DNA of 64,000 nt from Roseiarcus sp963742305. GTDB lineage: Bacteria > Pseudomonadota > Alphaproteobacteria > Rhizobiales > Beijerinckiaceae. The first letter of the stretch is position 1, and every line of letters starts with the position of its first letter. The notes beneath the pieces were generated by a model. It was not told the origin of the DNA. It did not search any database and saw nothing but the letters and a program-made list of their open reading frames with translations. The stretch covers positions 1 through 64,000 of the forward strand of contig CAVULN010000054.1 of the NCBI GenBank assembly GCA_963742305.1, written 5' to 3'. Below, in pieces: positions 55,497 through 64,000 of this stretch. A program made the position numbers and the translations under genes.

Positions 55497-56814
55497 ATGG
55501 CCACGGATATCGCAACCCGCGTCTACAACCATGCGTTTCGCATCGATCCGGCGGTCCGCACCCTGCTCGACACCGATTTCTACAAGCTTCTGATGCTCCA
55601 GATGATCTGGAAGATGCACCCGAATCGCCAGGTGACGTTCCAGCTCATCAACCGGACGTCCTCGGTGAGGCTTGCGGATATCGTGGACGAGCGCGAGCTC
55701 ACCGACCAGCTCGATCATGCGCGCACGCTGCGATTCGCCAAGAACGAGCTGATCTGGCTCGCGGGCAACACCTTCTACGGCACGCGCCATATTTTCGAGC
55801 CGGAATTCATGGAGTGGCTCGCTTCGTTCCAGCTCCCCGAATACGAGCTGACCCGGCGCGAGGGGCAGTATGAGCTCCGCTTCGCGGGCTCCTGGACGGG
55901 CGCGACGATGTGGGAGATTCCCGCGCTCGCCATCATCAGCGAACTCAGAGCCCGGGCGGCGATGCGCGGTATGAGCCGGTTCGATCTCGATGTGCTCTAC
56001 GCCCGCGCCAAGGCCAAGCTGTGGTCGAAGGTCGAGCGGCTGCGCGCCCTCGAACATGAGGAGGGGCCGGTCAGGGTTTCGGATTTCGGCGCCCGCCGGC
56101 GGCACGGTTTTCTCTGGCACCGCTGGTGCGTCGAGGCGATGCAGGAGGGCTTGGGCTCAAGTTTCATCGGCACCTCCAATGTCAAGCACGCGATGGACAC
56201 CGGGCTCGAGGCGGTCGGCACCAACGCCCACGAGCTGCCGATGGTCTACGCAGCGGTCGCCGAGGACGACGAGGAATTGCTCGAGTTCGCCGTACCGGGT
56301 GCTGAAGGACTGGGCGAAGATGTATGGCGGCAACCTCCTGATCGTGCTGCCGGACTGCTTCGGCACCACCTCCTTCCTCGAGCACGCGCCGGACTGGGTG
56401 GCGGACTGGAAAGGGGCGCGCCCCGATTCGAAGCCCCCGATCGCGGGCGCCCGAGAGCTCATCGCGTGGTGGAGGAAACGAGGCCGGGATCCTAGAGAAA
56501 AGCTGATGGTGCTGTCCGACGCGATGGACATCGACTCGATCGAGGATTCGGTGCGGGCGCTGAAGGGCCAGGTCAACCTGTCGTTCGGCTGGGGCACCAA
56601 CCTGACCAACGATTTCGTCGGCTGCGCCCCGGCCGGGGTCGACGGCCAGCTCAAGGCGATCTCGCTCGTCTGCAAGGTGGTCGAGGCGGACGGGCGCCCG
56701 GCGGTCAAGCTCTCCGACAATCCCAACAAGGCGCTGGGGCCGCCGGACGAAGTCGATCGCTACCGGCGCGTGTTCGGAACCGTCGGCATGAAGGCCGAGC
56801 CGGTGACGGTGTAG
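55497..56814 (+). CDS. pncB: nicotinate phosphoribosyltransferase, one-base frameshift
   Basis: PncB, NAD salvage enzyme that joins nicotinate and PRPP, 438 residues after removing one extra base near 56295 (DDEELLEF should continue PYRVLKDWAKMYGG). Family signatures are LLDTDFYKLLMLQMIWKMHP near residue 22, VSDFGARRRHGFLWHRW near 195, GTSNVKHAMD near 220 and, in the second half, LSDAMDIDSIEDSVRALKGQ and FGWGTNLTNDFVG. The His in the GARRRHG region is phosphorylated in relatives. It is divergent from lutA. Confidence 0.92.
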
Positions 56815-56927
56815 GCGCGACTGGATGCGCCTCATTATACCCGATCCCGATCGGCACGGCCGCGCGCTTCGAAGCCCTTCAAGGCGCATGGGCCTCTTGC
56901 GGGCGCCCGGCGGTTGCTCTATGAGCC

Positions 56928-56978
56928 GCGGCGGGACACCTCTCCCCAACGAGAGGCGCCCATCTGAAAGGATGGCTC
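56928..56978 (+). ncRNA. serC leader RNA motif
   Basis: Just before serC lie two perfect hairpins: CCTCTC (56939-56944) with GAGAGG (56951-56956), loop CCCAAC, and CCATC (56960-56964) with GATGG (56971-56975), loop TGAAAG. They follow a conserved-looking GCGGCGGGACAC. The arrangement and sequence resemble the serC RNA motif described upstream of serC in alphaproteobacteria. The ribosome-binding AAAGGA lies in the loop and 3' arm of the second hairpin, so folding could hide it. Confidence 0.6.
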
Positions 56979-56981
56979 ATC

Positions 56982-58155
56982 ATGACGACCAATGCGCCGG
57001 GCGTGCGCCCCGCGAACCCCTGCTTTTCTTCCGGCCCCTGCGCCAAGCGCCCCGGCTGGACCCCCGCAGTTCTGAAGGACGCGCCCCTCGGCCGTTCGCA
57101 TCGCGCCAAGCTCGGCAAGGCCAAGCTCAAGCTCGCGATCGATCTCACCCGCGAAGTGCTCGGCGTCCCGCCCGATTACCGCATCGGCATCACCCCGGGC
57201 TCCGACACCGGCGCGGTCGAAATGGCGCTCTGGACGCTTCTCGGCGCGCGGGGGGTCGATGTCCTCGCCTGGGAAAGCTTCGGCGAGGGCTGGGTGACGG
57301 ACGTCGTCAAAGAGCTCAGGCTCAAGGACGTCCGCACGCTGAAAGCCCCTTACGGCGAATTGCCGAACCTCGCTGAGGTGAATTTCGACAACGATGTCGT
57401 CTTTGCCTGGAACGGCACCACCTCCGGGGTCCGGGCGCCCGACGGCGGCTGGATCGCCGCGGATCGCAAGGGCCTGACGATCTGCGACGCGACATCGGCC
57501 GCCTTCGCGCAAGCGCTTCCCTGGCCGAAGCTCGATGTCGTGACCTTTTCCTGGCAGAAGGTCCTCGGCGGGGAGGCGGCCCATGGGATGATCATCCTCT
57601 CCCCCCGCGCCGCCGAACGCCTCGAGACCCATACGCCCCCATGGCCGCTGCCGAAGCTCTTCCGCCTCACCAAGGGCGGCAAGCTGACCGAGGGCTTCTT
57701 CGAGGGAGAGACCATCAACACGCCCTCCATGCTGTGCGTCGAGGACTATATCGACGCGCTTCAATGGGCGAAGGCGCTCGGCGGATCGAAAGCCCTGTTC
57801 GCCCGCGCCGACTCCAATGCGAAGGTCATCGCGGATTGGGTCGAGCGCACGCCCTGGATCGATTTCCTGGCCCGGATCCCCGAGACCCGGTCGAACACCA
57901 GCGTCTGTCTGAAAGTCGTCGATCCGCGCGGTCGCCGCGCTTAGCCCCGAGGGGCAGGCCGCGTTCGCGAAGGGAATTGCGAGCGTCCTCGAGAAGGAAA
58001 AAGTCGCTTTCGACATCGGTTCCTATCGCGACGCGCCGCCGGGCCTGCGCATCTGGTGCGGCGCGACCGTCGAGACCGCCGACGTCAAAGCGTTGACCGG
58101 CTGGCTCGATTACGCCTTCGCGCTCGAGAAGACCAAGCTCGCCAAGGCCGCTTGA
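56982..58155 (+). CDS. serC: phosphoserine aminotransferase, one-base frameshift
   Basis: SerC, PLP-dependent enzyme of serine (and often pyridoxal) synthesis, 390 residues after removing one extra base near 57928 in the segment VVDPAVAALSPEGQAAF. The family start FSSGPCAKRPGW near residue 15 marks the alphaproteobacterial form, which has Cys at this point. ITPGSDTGAVEMALW is near 69, and the PLP Lys is in VTFSWQKVLGGEAAHG near 191. serA follows after 66 bases on the same strand. A structured leader precedes the gene. Confidence 0.93.
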
Positions 58156-58221
58156 GCTGATTCGAGCCCCGTCGCCCACGCACACTCTGGCGCCGCCCGC
58201 CAAATGACAAGGCATCCGACC

Positions 58222-59802
58222 ATGACTCCCCGCGTTCTCATTTCCGACAAGCTTTCCCCCGCCGCCGTCGCCATCTTCAAGGAGCGCGGGGTCGCGGCGG
58301 ACGTTAGACCCGGCCTCGACAAGGAGGAGCTCGCCAGAATCATCGCCGACTACGATGGCCTCGCCATTCGCTCCGCCACCAAGGTGACGGCGAAATTGCT
58401 CGAACAAGCGAAGAGATTGAAGGTCGTCGGGCGCGCCGGGATTGGCGTCGACAATGTCGATATTCCGGCCGCCACCGCGCGGGGCGTGATCGTGATGAAC
58501 ACGCCGTTCGGCAATTCGATCACCACCGCCGAGCACGCGATCGCGCTCATGTTCGCGCTTGCCCGGCAGATCCCGAGCGCGGACCTCTCGACCCAGGCCG
58601 GCAAATGGGAAAAGAACCGGTTCATGGGGGTGGAGCTCACCGGCAAGACGCTCGGAATCATCGGTTGCGGCAACATCGGCTCGATCGTCGCGGCGCGGGG
58701 CTTGGGGCTGAGGATGCGGGTTATCGCCTTCGATCCGTTCCTGAGCGTCGAGCGCGCCCAGGAACTCGGCGTCGAAAAGCTCGAGCTCGACGATCTCCTC
58801 AAGCGCGCCGACTTCATCACCCTGCACACGCCCCTGACCGCGCAGACGCGCAACGTCCTCTCGGCGGAGAATCTCGGGAAGACCAAGCCCGGCGTCCGCA
58901 TCATCAATTGCGCCCGCGGCGGCCTCGTCGATGAGGCCGCGCTCCGTGCAGCCCTCGACAGCGGCCATGTCGCGGGCGCAGCTTTCGATGTGTTCGTCGA
59001 CGAGCCGGCGACGGCCAATCCGCTATTCGGGCATCCGAACTTCATCGCCACCCCGCATCTCGGCGCCTCCACCAATGAAGCCCAGGAGAATGTTGCGCTC
59101 CAGGTCGCCGAGCAGATGTCGGACTATCTCACCCGCGGGGCGATTTCGAACGCGCTCAATTTTCCCTCGATCACCGCGGAGGAGGCGCCGAAGCTGAAGC
59201 CCTTCATCGCGCTCGCCGAGGGGCTTGGCTCCTTCGCCGGACAGCTCACCCACGCGCCGATCGAGAAGGTCACGCTCACCTATGAGGGCGCGGTCGCGGG
59301 CCTCAAGATCAAGGCGCTGACCTCGGCCGCGATCGCCGGCCTGCTTCGCCCCTCGCTCGGCGACGTCAATGTCGTGTCGGCGCCGGTTGTGGCGGCCAAT
59401 CGCGGCATCGTGGTCGAGGAAATGACCCGCGCCGCCGACGGCGATTACGAAAGCTTCATCACGCTGACCGTCGCGACCGCCGACCAGACCCGCGCGGTTG
59501 GGGGCACCGTGTTCCACGACGGCAAGCCTCGCATTCTCTCGATCAAGGGCATCAAGGTCGAAGCGGAATTCACGCCCTCGATGATCTATGTCACCAATGA
59601 GGACAAGCCAGGGTTCATCGGCCGCTTCGCCAGCCTCCTGGGCAACGCCGGCGTCAACATCGCGACCTTCGCGCTCGGGCGCGACGAGCAGGGGGGATCG
59701 GCGATCGCGCTCGTCTCGATCGACGGCGCGGCGCCGCCTGAGGTCATAGCAAAGGTGGGTAGGATCGATGGCGTCCGTCAGGTGGCCGCATTGCGCTTCT
59801 AG
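58222..59802 (+). CDS. serA: D-3-phosphoglycerate dehydrogenase
   Basis: SerA, first enzyme of serine synthesis, 526 residues of the long form with an intervening and an ACT regulatory domain. The NAD site is LGIIGCGNIGSIVAARG near residue 143. Catalytic residues are Arg in INCARGGLVDE near 232, Glu in VFVDEPA near 261 and His in TPHLGASTNEAQEN near 279. The ACT domain is in the last 75 residues (YVTNEDKPGFIGRFASLLGN). The ATG at 58222 with AAGG upstream is preferred over an ATG 18 bases earlier. Confidence 0.95.
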   Translation: MTPRVLISDKLSPAAVAIFKERGVAADVRPGLDKEELARIIADYDGLAIRSATKVTAKLLEQAKRLKVVGRAGIGVDNVDIPAATARGVIVMNTPFGNSITTAEHAIALMFALARQIPSADLSTQAGKWEKNRFMGVELTGKTLGIIGCGNIGSIVAARGLGLRMRVIAFDPFLSVERAQELGVEKLELDDLLKRADFITLHTPLTAQTRNVLSAENLGKTKPGVRIINCARGGLVDEAALRAALDSGHVAGAAFDVFVDEPATANPLFGHPNFIATPHLGASTNEAQENVALQVAEQMSDYLTRGAISNALNFPSITAEEAPKLKPFIALAEGLGSFAGQLTHAPIEKVTLTYEGAVAGLKIKALTSAAIAGLLRPSLGDVNVVSAPVVAANRGIVVEEMTRAADGDYESFITLTVATADQTRAVGGTVFHDGKPRILSIKGIKVEAEFTPSMIYVTNEDKPGFIGRFASLLGNAGVNIATFALGRDEQGGSAIALVSIDGAAPPEVIAKVGRIDGVRQVAALRF

Positions 59803-59835
59803 TTTCGTCTCGCGGACGGCGAAGGGAGCCACTTC

Positions 59836-60061
59836 ATGAGCGACGATGCGGACAAGGCGCGCGCTGGAAAGCGAGCCGGGCAGACAGCCGAGAGTCGACG
59901 CCCGTCTCCTGGAAATCCTGGTGTGCCCGGTGACGCGCGCCCAGCTCACCTATGATCCGGTTCGCCAGGAGCTCATTTCCCGCGCCGCGCGCCTTGCCTA
60001 TCCGATCCGGGACGGCGTGCCGATCATGCTGCCGGAGGAGGCCCGGAAGCTCGACGACTGA
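59836..60061 (+). CDS. Trm112 family protein, probable one-base frameshift
   Basis: Small Trm112/YcaR-type protein, about 74 residues, related to the zinc-binding activator of methyltransferases. The core is LLEILVCPVTRAQLTYDPVR then LAYPIRDGVPIMLPEEARKL. Only one of the two CxxC-type pairs is hinted at (VCP). The strong site GAAGGGAG precedes the ATG at 59836 (MSDDADKARAGKRAGQ), but its frame joins the core only if one extra base near 59892 is removed. Otherwise translation starts at ATG 59846 without a ribosome-binding site. Confidence 0.8.
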
Positions 60062-60174
60062 CGGCCTCCTGGCCTTCTCCTGTTGAGAGGCGCGGCGGGC
60101 GCGGCCATCGCCGGTGTGTTTCGACGGCGGATGCGCTATGGAGGGGCCGTATGCGCGCCCCTTGAGTTCAACCC

Positions 60175-60702
60175 ATGCTGCTCGCCGACGCCATCCGCAC
60201 GATCCCCGACTATCCGAAGAAGGGCATCCTGTTTCGCGACATCACGACGCTGCTCGGCGACGCGAAAGCGTTTCGCCGCACAGTCGACGAGCTCGTCCAG
60301 CCCTGGGCGGGAACGAAAATCGACAAGGTCGCCGGCGTTGAGGCGCGCGGGTTCATCCTCGGCGGCGCCGTCGCCCATCAATTGTCGGCGGGCTTCGTAC
60401 CGATCCGCAAGAAGGGCAAGCTGCCGCACGAAACCGTCTCCATTCCCTATTCGCTCGAATACGGGCTCGACCACATGGAGATGCACAAGGACGCGGTCGC
60501 CGGGGGAGAGCGCGTCATCCTCGTCGACGATCTGATCGCGACCGGAGGCACGGCGGAAGGCGCGGTCAAGCTCTTGCGCCAGATGGGCGCGCAGGTGATC
60601 GCGGCCTGTTTCGTGATCGACCTTCCCGACCTTGGCGGCGCGGCGAAGCTCGAGGCCCTCGGCGTCCCGGTGCGGAGCCTCGTCTCCTTCTCCGGGCACT
60701 GA
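60175..60702 (+). CDS. apt: adenine phosphoribosyltransferase
   Basis: Apt, purine salvage enzyme converting adenine and PRPP to AMP, 175 residues. The start is family-typical (AIRTIPDYPKKGILFRDITT). VAGVEARGFILGGAVAHQLS is near residue 55, and the PRPP-binding loop is VILVDDLIATGGTAEGAVKL near 120. It is followed by a 180-base gap before the min operon. Confidence 0.95.
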   Translation: MLLADAIRTIPDYPKKGILFRDITTLLGDAKAFRRTVDELVQPWAGTKIDKVAGVEARGFILGGAVAHQLSAGFVPIRKKGKLPHETVSIPYSLEYGLDHMEMHKDAVAGGERVILVDDLIATGGTAEGAVKLLRQMGAQVIAACFVIDLPDLGGAAKLEALGVPVRSLVSFSGH

Positions 60703-60820
60703 CAGCGCGGCTCTCTTTTTTCTCCGCGAGATTGATCGGCCCTTCCTTAAGCTGGCTCGCCGGGGCGCAGGAAAGGCAAACGATTTATTTCGACCGCCGC
60801 CCGTCGCGGAACTCGGCCCA

Positions 60821-60860
60821 TTAACAGTTCGTAAACGATTCCTTCGCATTAGTGGTTAAC
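60821..60860 (+). promoter_or_regulatory. possible CtrA-type boxes upstream of minC
   Basis: About 25-60 bases before minC are TTAA-CAGTTCG-TAAAC (60821-60836), one mismatch from the TTAA-N7-TTAAC box of the cell-cycle regulator CtrA, and a perfect GTTAAC palindrome at 60855-60860. In Sinorhizobium the min genes are under CtrA control. Assignment here rests on motif match only. Confidence 0.4.
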
Positions 60861-60882
60861 GAAACGCCAACGGACGGGTGCG

Positions 60883-61629
60883 ATGAACGCGCATGTAGGC
60901 CCCGCTCAGACGCTGAAGTTCCGGGCCCAGTCCCTCCTGGCCTACGTTCTTGAGCCGGTCCCGCCGCTCGCCGACTGGTTCCTGGCGCTCGACGCCTGGC
61001 TCGCCCGCTCTCCAACCTTTTTCATCGCAAGGCCGGTCATTCTCGACATGGCCGCGCTCGACATCAGCCTCAAGGAATACCGCGAGCTTCTCAGCGATCT
61101 CGCACGCCGCCACATCAGGGTCATGGGAGCGGAGAACGTGGGCCGCGGGCTGGTTGGGCCGCATCTGCCTCCAGTCCTTTCCGGGGGCCGGACGATCGAC
61201 GCCCAGACCCTGCGCGAGGACGCGCCAGTTCCGCCCGAGGAAGAGGTTCCGGCGGCGCGAGAGAGCGAGGCTCAGCCGGCCAGCACGGCGTCGACGAGCG
61301 CCAATTCCCTGATCGTCGACGGCAACGTGCGCTCGGGCCAGTCGATCGTGCATCCCGACGGAGACGTGACCGTCATCGGCAGGGTCGCCTCGGGCGCGGA
61401 AATCGTCGCGGGCGGCTCCGTTCACATCTATGGCGCGCTGCAGGGGCGCGTGATCGCCGGAATCTCGGGCTCGCAATCGGCGCGCATCTTCTGCACCGAA
61501 GCCAGAGCCGAACTGCTGTGCATCGGCGGCGCCTATGTCACGGCGGAAAGTACGAGTTCCGAGATGGAGGGCCGCAGCCTCGAGGCCCGGCTGGACGGCG
61601 ACGAACTCAAACTCCGAATCCTGAGCTGA
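60883..61629 (+). CDS. minC: septum site-determining protein MinC
   Basis: Inhibitor of FtsZ polymerisation, 248 residues. The N-terminal domain contains FFIARPVILDMAALDISLKE near residue 46. The C-terminal beta-helix that binds MinD and FtsZ reads VRSGQSIVHPDGDVTVIGRV near 150, then GGSVHIYGALQGRVIAGISG. The two domains are joined by an Ala/Glu/Ser-rich linker. It is the first gene of minCDE. Confidence 0.95.
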   Translation: MNAHVGPAQTLKFRAQSLLAYVLEPVPPLADWFLALDAWLARSPTFFIARPVILDMAALDISLKEYRELLSDLARRHIRVMGAENVGRGLVGPHLPPVLSGGRTIDAQTLREDAPVPPEEEVPAARESEAQPASTASTSANSLIVDGNVRSGQSIVHPDGDVTVIGRVASGAEIVAGGSVHIYGALQGRVIAGISGSQSARIFCTEARAELLCIGGAYVTAESTSSEMEGRSLEARLDGDELKLRILS

Positions 61630-61650
61630 GGCATCTTTGGGGATAAGCGC

Positions 61651-62469
61651 ATGAGCAAGGTGATCGTCGTTACATCGGGAAAAGGCGGGGTGGGCAAGAC
61701 CACTTCGACCGCCTCTCTGGGCGCGGCGCTCGCCCAAAGCGGCAAGCGGGTCTGCGTCGTCGATTTCGATGTCGGCTTGCGCAATCTCGACCTGGTGATG
61801 GGCGCGGAGCGGCGGGTCGTGTTCGACTTCATCAATGTGGCGCAGGGCGACGCCAAGCTCGCCCAGGCGCTGATCCGCGACAAGCGAATCGAGACGCTGC
61901 ATCTGCTCGCCGCCTCGCAGACGCGCGACAAGGACGCGCTCACTTACGAGGGCGTCGAGCGGGTGATCGGCGAATTGCGCTCGACCTTCGACTGGGTGCT
62001 GTGCGACAGCCCGGCAGGCATCGAGAGAGGCGCGCTTCTGGCGATGCGGCACGCCGACCAGGCGATCGTGGTCGCCAATCCGGAAGTCTCCTCGGTCAGG
62101 GACTCCGACCGCATCATCGGCCTCCTCGATTCGAAGACCCTGCGCGCCGAGCGCGGCGAGACGATGGAGAAGCAGCTCCTGCTCACCCGGTTCGATCCCG
62201 TCCGCTCGAGTTCGGGCGAGATGCTTTCGATCGACGATGTGCTCGAGATTCTGTCGATCCCGCTGCTCGGCGTCATCCCCGAGAGCAGGGAGATCCTGCG
62301 CGCCTCCAATACCGGAGCGCCGGTGACCATCAGCGCCGCGGTCGGCCGGGCTGGACAGGCCTATCTCGAGGCGGCGCGGCGCCTCGGCGGCGAGACGGCG
62401 GCGCCGGTGACGGTCCCGGACGAGAAGAAGACCTTCTTCACCCGCCTGTTCGGCCGGAGGGCAGCATGA
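61651..62469 (+). CDS. minD: septum site-determining ATPase MinD
   Basis: Deviant Walker ATPase that recruits MinC to the membrane, 272 residues. The deviant Walker A is TSGKGGVGKTTSTASLGAAL near residue 8, and switch regions are VVDFDVGLRNLDLVMGAERR near 37 and LCDSPAGIERGALLAMRHAD near 117. The C-terminal amphipathic helix is KTFFTRLFGRRA. Its stop overlaps the minE ATG (ATGA). Confidence 0.97.
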   Translation: MSKVIVVTSGKGGVGKTTSTASLGAALAQSGKRVCVVDFDVGLRNLDLVMGAERRVVFDFINVAQGDAKLAQALIRDKRIETLHLLAASQTRDKDALTYEGVERVIGELRSTFDWVLCDSPAGIERGALLAMRHADQAIVVANPEVSSVRDSDRIIGLLDSKTLRAERGETMEKQLLLTRFDPVRSSSGEMLSIDDVLEILSIPLLGVIPESREILRASNTGAPVTISAAVGRAGQAYLEAARRLGGETAAPVTVPDEKKTFFTRLFGRRAA

Positions 62470-62744
62470 ACCTGTTGCGATTCCTCAAGCCCCGCGCCAC
62501 CGCGCCCGTCGCGCGCGAGCGGCTGCAAATCCTGCTCGCGCACGAGCGCGCCGCCCTCGGCGAACGCGACCTTGTCGCCATCCTGCGCGACGAACTTCTG
62601 GCCACCATCGCGCGTCACATCCAATTCGACCCGGAGAAGCTTTCGGTGAAGATGGAGCGCGCCGACTCCGTCTCGATGCTCGAAATCGACGTCGAGATTC
62701 CGGGCGACAAGTTCAACGCGAGGACGCGGGCGTCCGCCGCATAG
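62466..62744 (+). CDS. minE: cell division topological specificity factor MinE
   Basis: MinE, 92 residues, stimulates MinD ATPase and drives Min oscillation. The N-terminal membrane-binding part is MNLLRFLKPR, and the anti-MinCD helix region includes ARERLQILLAHERAALGERD. The dimerisation domain has HIQFDPEKLSVKMERADSVS. Its ATG is coupled to the minD stop. A strong hairpin follows 58 bases after the stop. Confidence 0.95.
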   Translation: MNLLRFLKPRATAPVARERLQILLAHERAALGERDLVAILRDELLATIARHIQFDPEKLSVKMERADSVSMLEIDVEIPGDKFNARTRASAA

Positions 62745-62802
62745 AGCGCGCTGCGAAGGAACCCGGTATTTCGCGAGAAAGCGCACGAAATCAAGAAATC
62801 TG

Positions 62803-62838
62803 GAGCCTGCTGCGATTCACTCAAATCACAGCAGGCTC
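62803..62838. terminator. bidirectional hairpin between minE and larA
   Basis: A perfect ten-base inverted repeat GAGCCTGCTG (62803-62812) with CAGCAGGCTC (62829-62838) encloses an inner GATT/AATC pair (62814-62817 with 62824-62827). It lies between the convergent ends of minE and larA and is followed by CTT on the plus strand. It can serve as terminator for both transcripts, although the T-tracts are short. Confidence 0.55.
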
Positions 62839-62844
62839 TTCAGC

Positions 62845-64000
62845 TCATCCCGCCTCGTAGAAGGGAACGACATAGGGCCCTTCCGGGATCACCGCCACCG
62901 AAGGATCCCCGGCGCGGGCGATGCTGCGCGCGATCGCCTCGTCGAGGTCGGCGATCATCTCGACCCCGGTCAGCGCGCGTTCCTCGCCGGACAAACCGGT
63001 CGTATAGAGCGAGATTCTGCCCACGCGCATCGGCTTCATCTGCATCTCCGTCTGCCATTCGTCGACGTCGGCCAGCGACTTGGCGGTGAGCGTGGCGAGA
63101 AACCGCTCGGGCCCGAGCTCGATCAGGCGGCGCTGGGCGGCGCGAAATTCCTTGGAGCCGAACCCTTCCGAACATTCCGAAGCGACGATCAGCGAGCCGC
63201 CGGGCTCGAGAATGTCCATGGGCGTGACCATCCCCTTGATCGTTTGATAATAGGTCTTGTCGAGCGGATAGCCCGCCGAGGACGTCACCACCGTCTTGAA
63301 CTTGCGCCGCGCGGGCACGCGGATCGCGCCGGTCACGAATTCCACCGTGGCCGCATGGGCGGCGATGATCTCGCCGAAGTTGACGTAATTGAGATCGCGA
63401 TCGTCGTCGATGACTGTGTTGAGGCCATAGAGGTCGCCGAGCTGGCGCACGATCTCGAGCTGCTCTTCATGAAGCGGATTGCCGATGAGATTGCATTGAA
63501 CCGCGAGAGGATCTTCCATGAAGCGCGCGGAATGGAAGGTGCGGATCGTTTCGTGGTGGGCGACGCCGGGGGCGACGACCTTGCGGCCGCCGGACCAGCC
63601 GGCCATGAAATGCGGCTCGACCAGGCCGGTCGCGATGCGCAAATCCGCCTCGACGAAGCGGCGGTCAAGCTTGACCGGCGTTCCGCGCGTCGCGGTCAAG
63701 CCGAAATCGACGTGATCGGCGTCGTTGCGCGCATCGTGGTTCTCGATTTCGAACCCGCTCCATGACCCAGGGGTCGCCAATGAGTTCAGCCAGCTCCTCG
63801 CCGACATTGGGCCGATGCAGCCCGGTCGCGACCAGAATGAGGATGCGGTCGAGCGGGACGCCCGAGGCGACCAGGATCTCGACCATCGGCCGCAGGAAGA
63901 GGCGGTTGGGAACGGGCCGGGTGATGTCGCAAATCAGGATGCAGGCGCTTTTGCGTCCGCGGGCGAGTTCGGCCAAAGCCGGCGAGCCGACCGGCTCGAG
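62845..64000 (-). CDS. larA: nickel-dependent lactate racemase family protein LarA, start outside window, one-base frameshift
   Basis: LarA family protein (DUF2088), at least 384 residues visible; the N-terminus lies beyond the right edge. LarA enzymes use the nickel-pincer nucleotide to racemise lactate or related 2-hydroxyacids. Signatures are CDITRPVPNRLF near the visible start, VATGLHRPN, and GGRK in HFMAGWSGGRKVVAPG. One base too many near 63752 shifts the frame after GDPWVMERV; the restored part runs ENHDARNDADHVDFG. No larB, larC or larE cofactor genes are seen here. Substrate may be lactate, malate or a sugar acid. Confidence 0.85.

Noticed and set aside
1..64000. CRISPR arrays, tRNA and rRNA genes, prophage or intact insertion sequences
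   Set aside because: No regular repeat-spacer pattern, no tRNA T-loop and acceptor pairs, no rRNA blocks and no transposase or integrase genes were seen on reading both strands.

Overview
The window is about 64 kb of GC-rich DNA from an alphaproteobacterium, almost certainly a member of the Hyphomicrobiales (Rhizobiales). The markers are a PodJ-like polar protein with Sel1 repeats, a minCDE operon, a DUF1134/EipA envelope protein, a serC-type leader RNA in front of serC-serA, lutABC, a CYP199-like P450 and frequent ATGA/GTGA stop-start overlaps. No tRNA, rRNA, CRISPR array, prophage or intact insertion sequence was seen.

An important property of this sequence: about fifteen genes are broken by a net single-base shift (TPP enzyme, IlvD twice, PaaK, DpgC, an ABC permease, an RND adaptor and its pump, HrpB, PodJ twice, PncB, SerC, Trm112, LarA) and a DEAD-box helicase has one amber codon. 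Removing or adding one base restores a full-length family member in each complete case, and housekeeping genes are hit. I therefore read these as assembly or read errors and annotate the restored spans.

Region 0.5-14 kb (minus strand) is a catabolic cluster transcribed towards coordinate 1: a PaaK-type arylacetate-CoA ligase, a DpgC-type cofactor-free arylacetyl-CoA dioxygenase, a TRAP transporter (DctP-Q-M), an IlvD/Edd dehydratase, an HpcH/HpaI aldolase and a ThDP enzyme of the decarboxylase/acetolactate-synthase superfamily. After two envelope genes come a second HpcH/HpaI aldolase and a D-2-hydroxyacid dehydrogenase. Divergent from it (14.2-17.5 kb) is a CUT1 sugar ABC importer without its ATPase. 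The set fits uptake and breakdown of sugar acids, plus a possible arylacetate to arylglyoxylate to aldehyde route that I propose but cannot prove.

Region 17.6-25.9 kb holds a PsiF-repeat protein, an RND efflux adaptor and pump, a GlcG/HbpS protein, an isocitrate-lyase/PEP-mutase family enzyme, an MHS-type MFS transporter and a DsbA-like protein. Region 26-34 kb holds rplK-rplA behind a strongly folded leader, a GST, hrpB carrying two in-frame palindromic repeats, a HigBA toxin-antitoxin pair with its operator, the P450 and a MmcQ/YjbR protein.

Region 33.6-46 kb holds a two-subunit aconitase X, an RhlE-like helicase, an acyl-CoA synthetase, a PfkB kinase, a YggS PLP protein, the YchF GTPase, a MaoC pair, a DUF937 protein, a DUF900 lipoprotein hydrolase and a YciA-like thioesterase. 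Region 46-56 kb holds PodJ, a MerR regulator, an L,D-transpeptidase and lutABC. Region 55.5-64 kb holds pncB, serC-serA, a Trm112 protein, apt, minCDE and the start-truncated larA.
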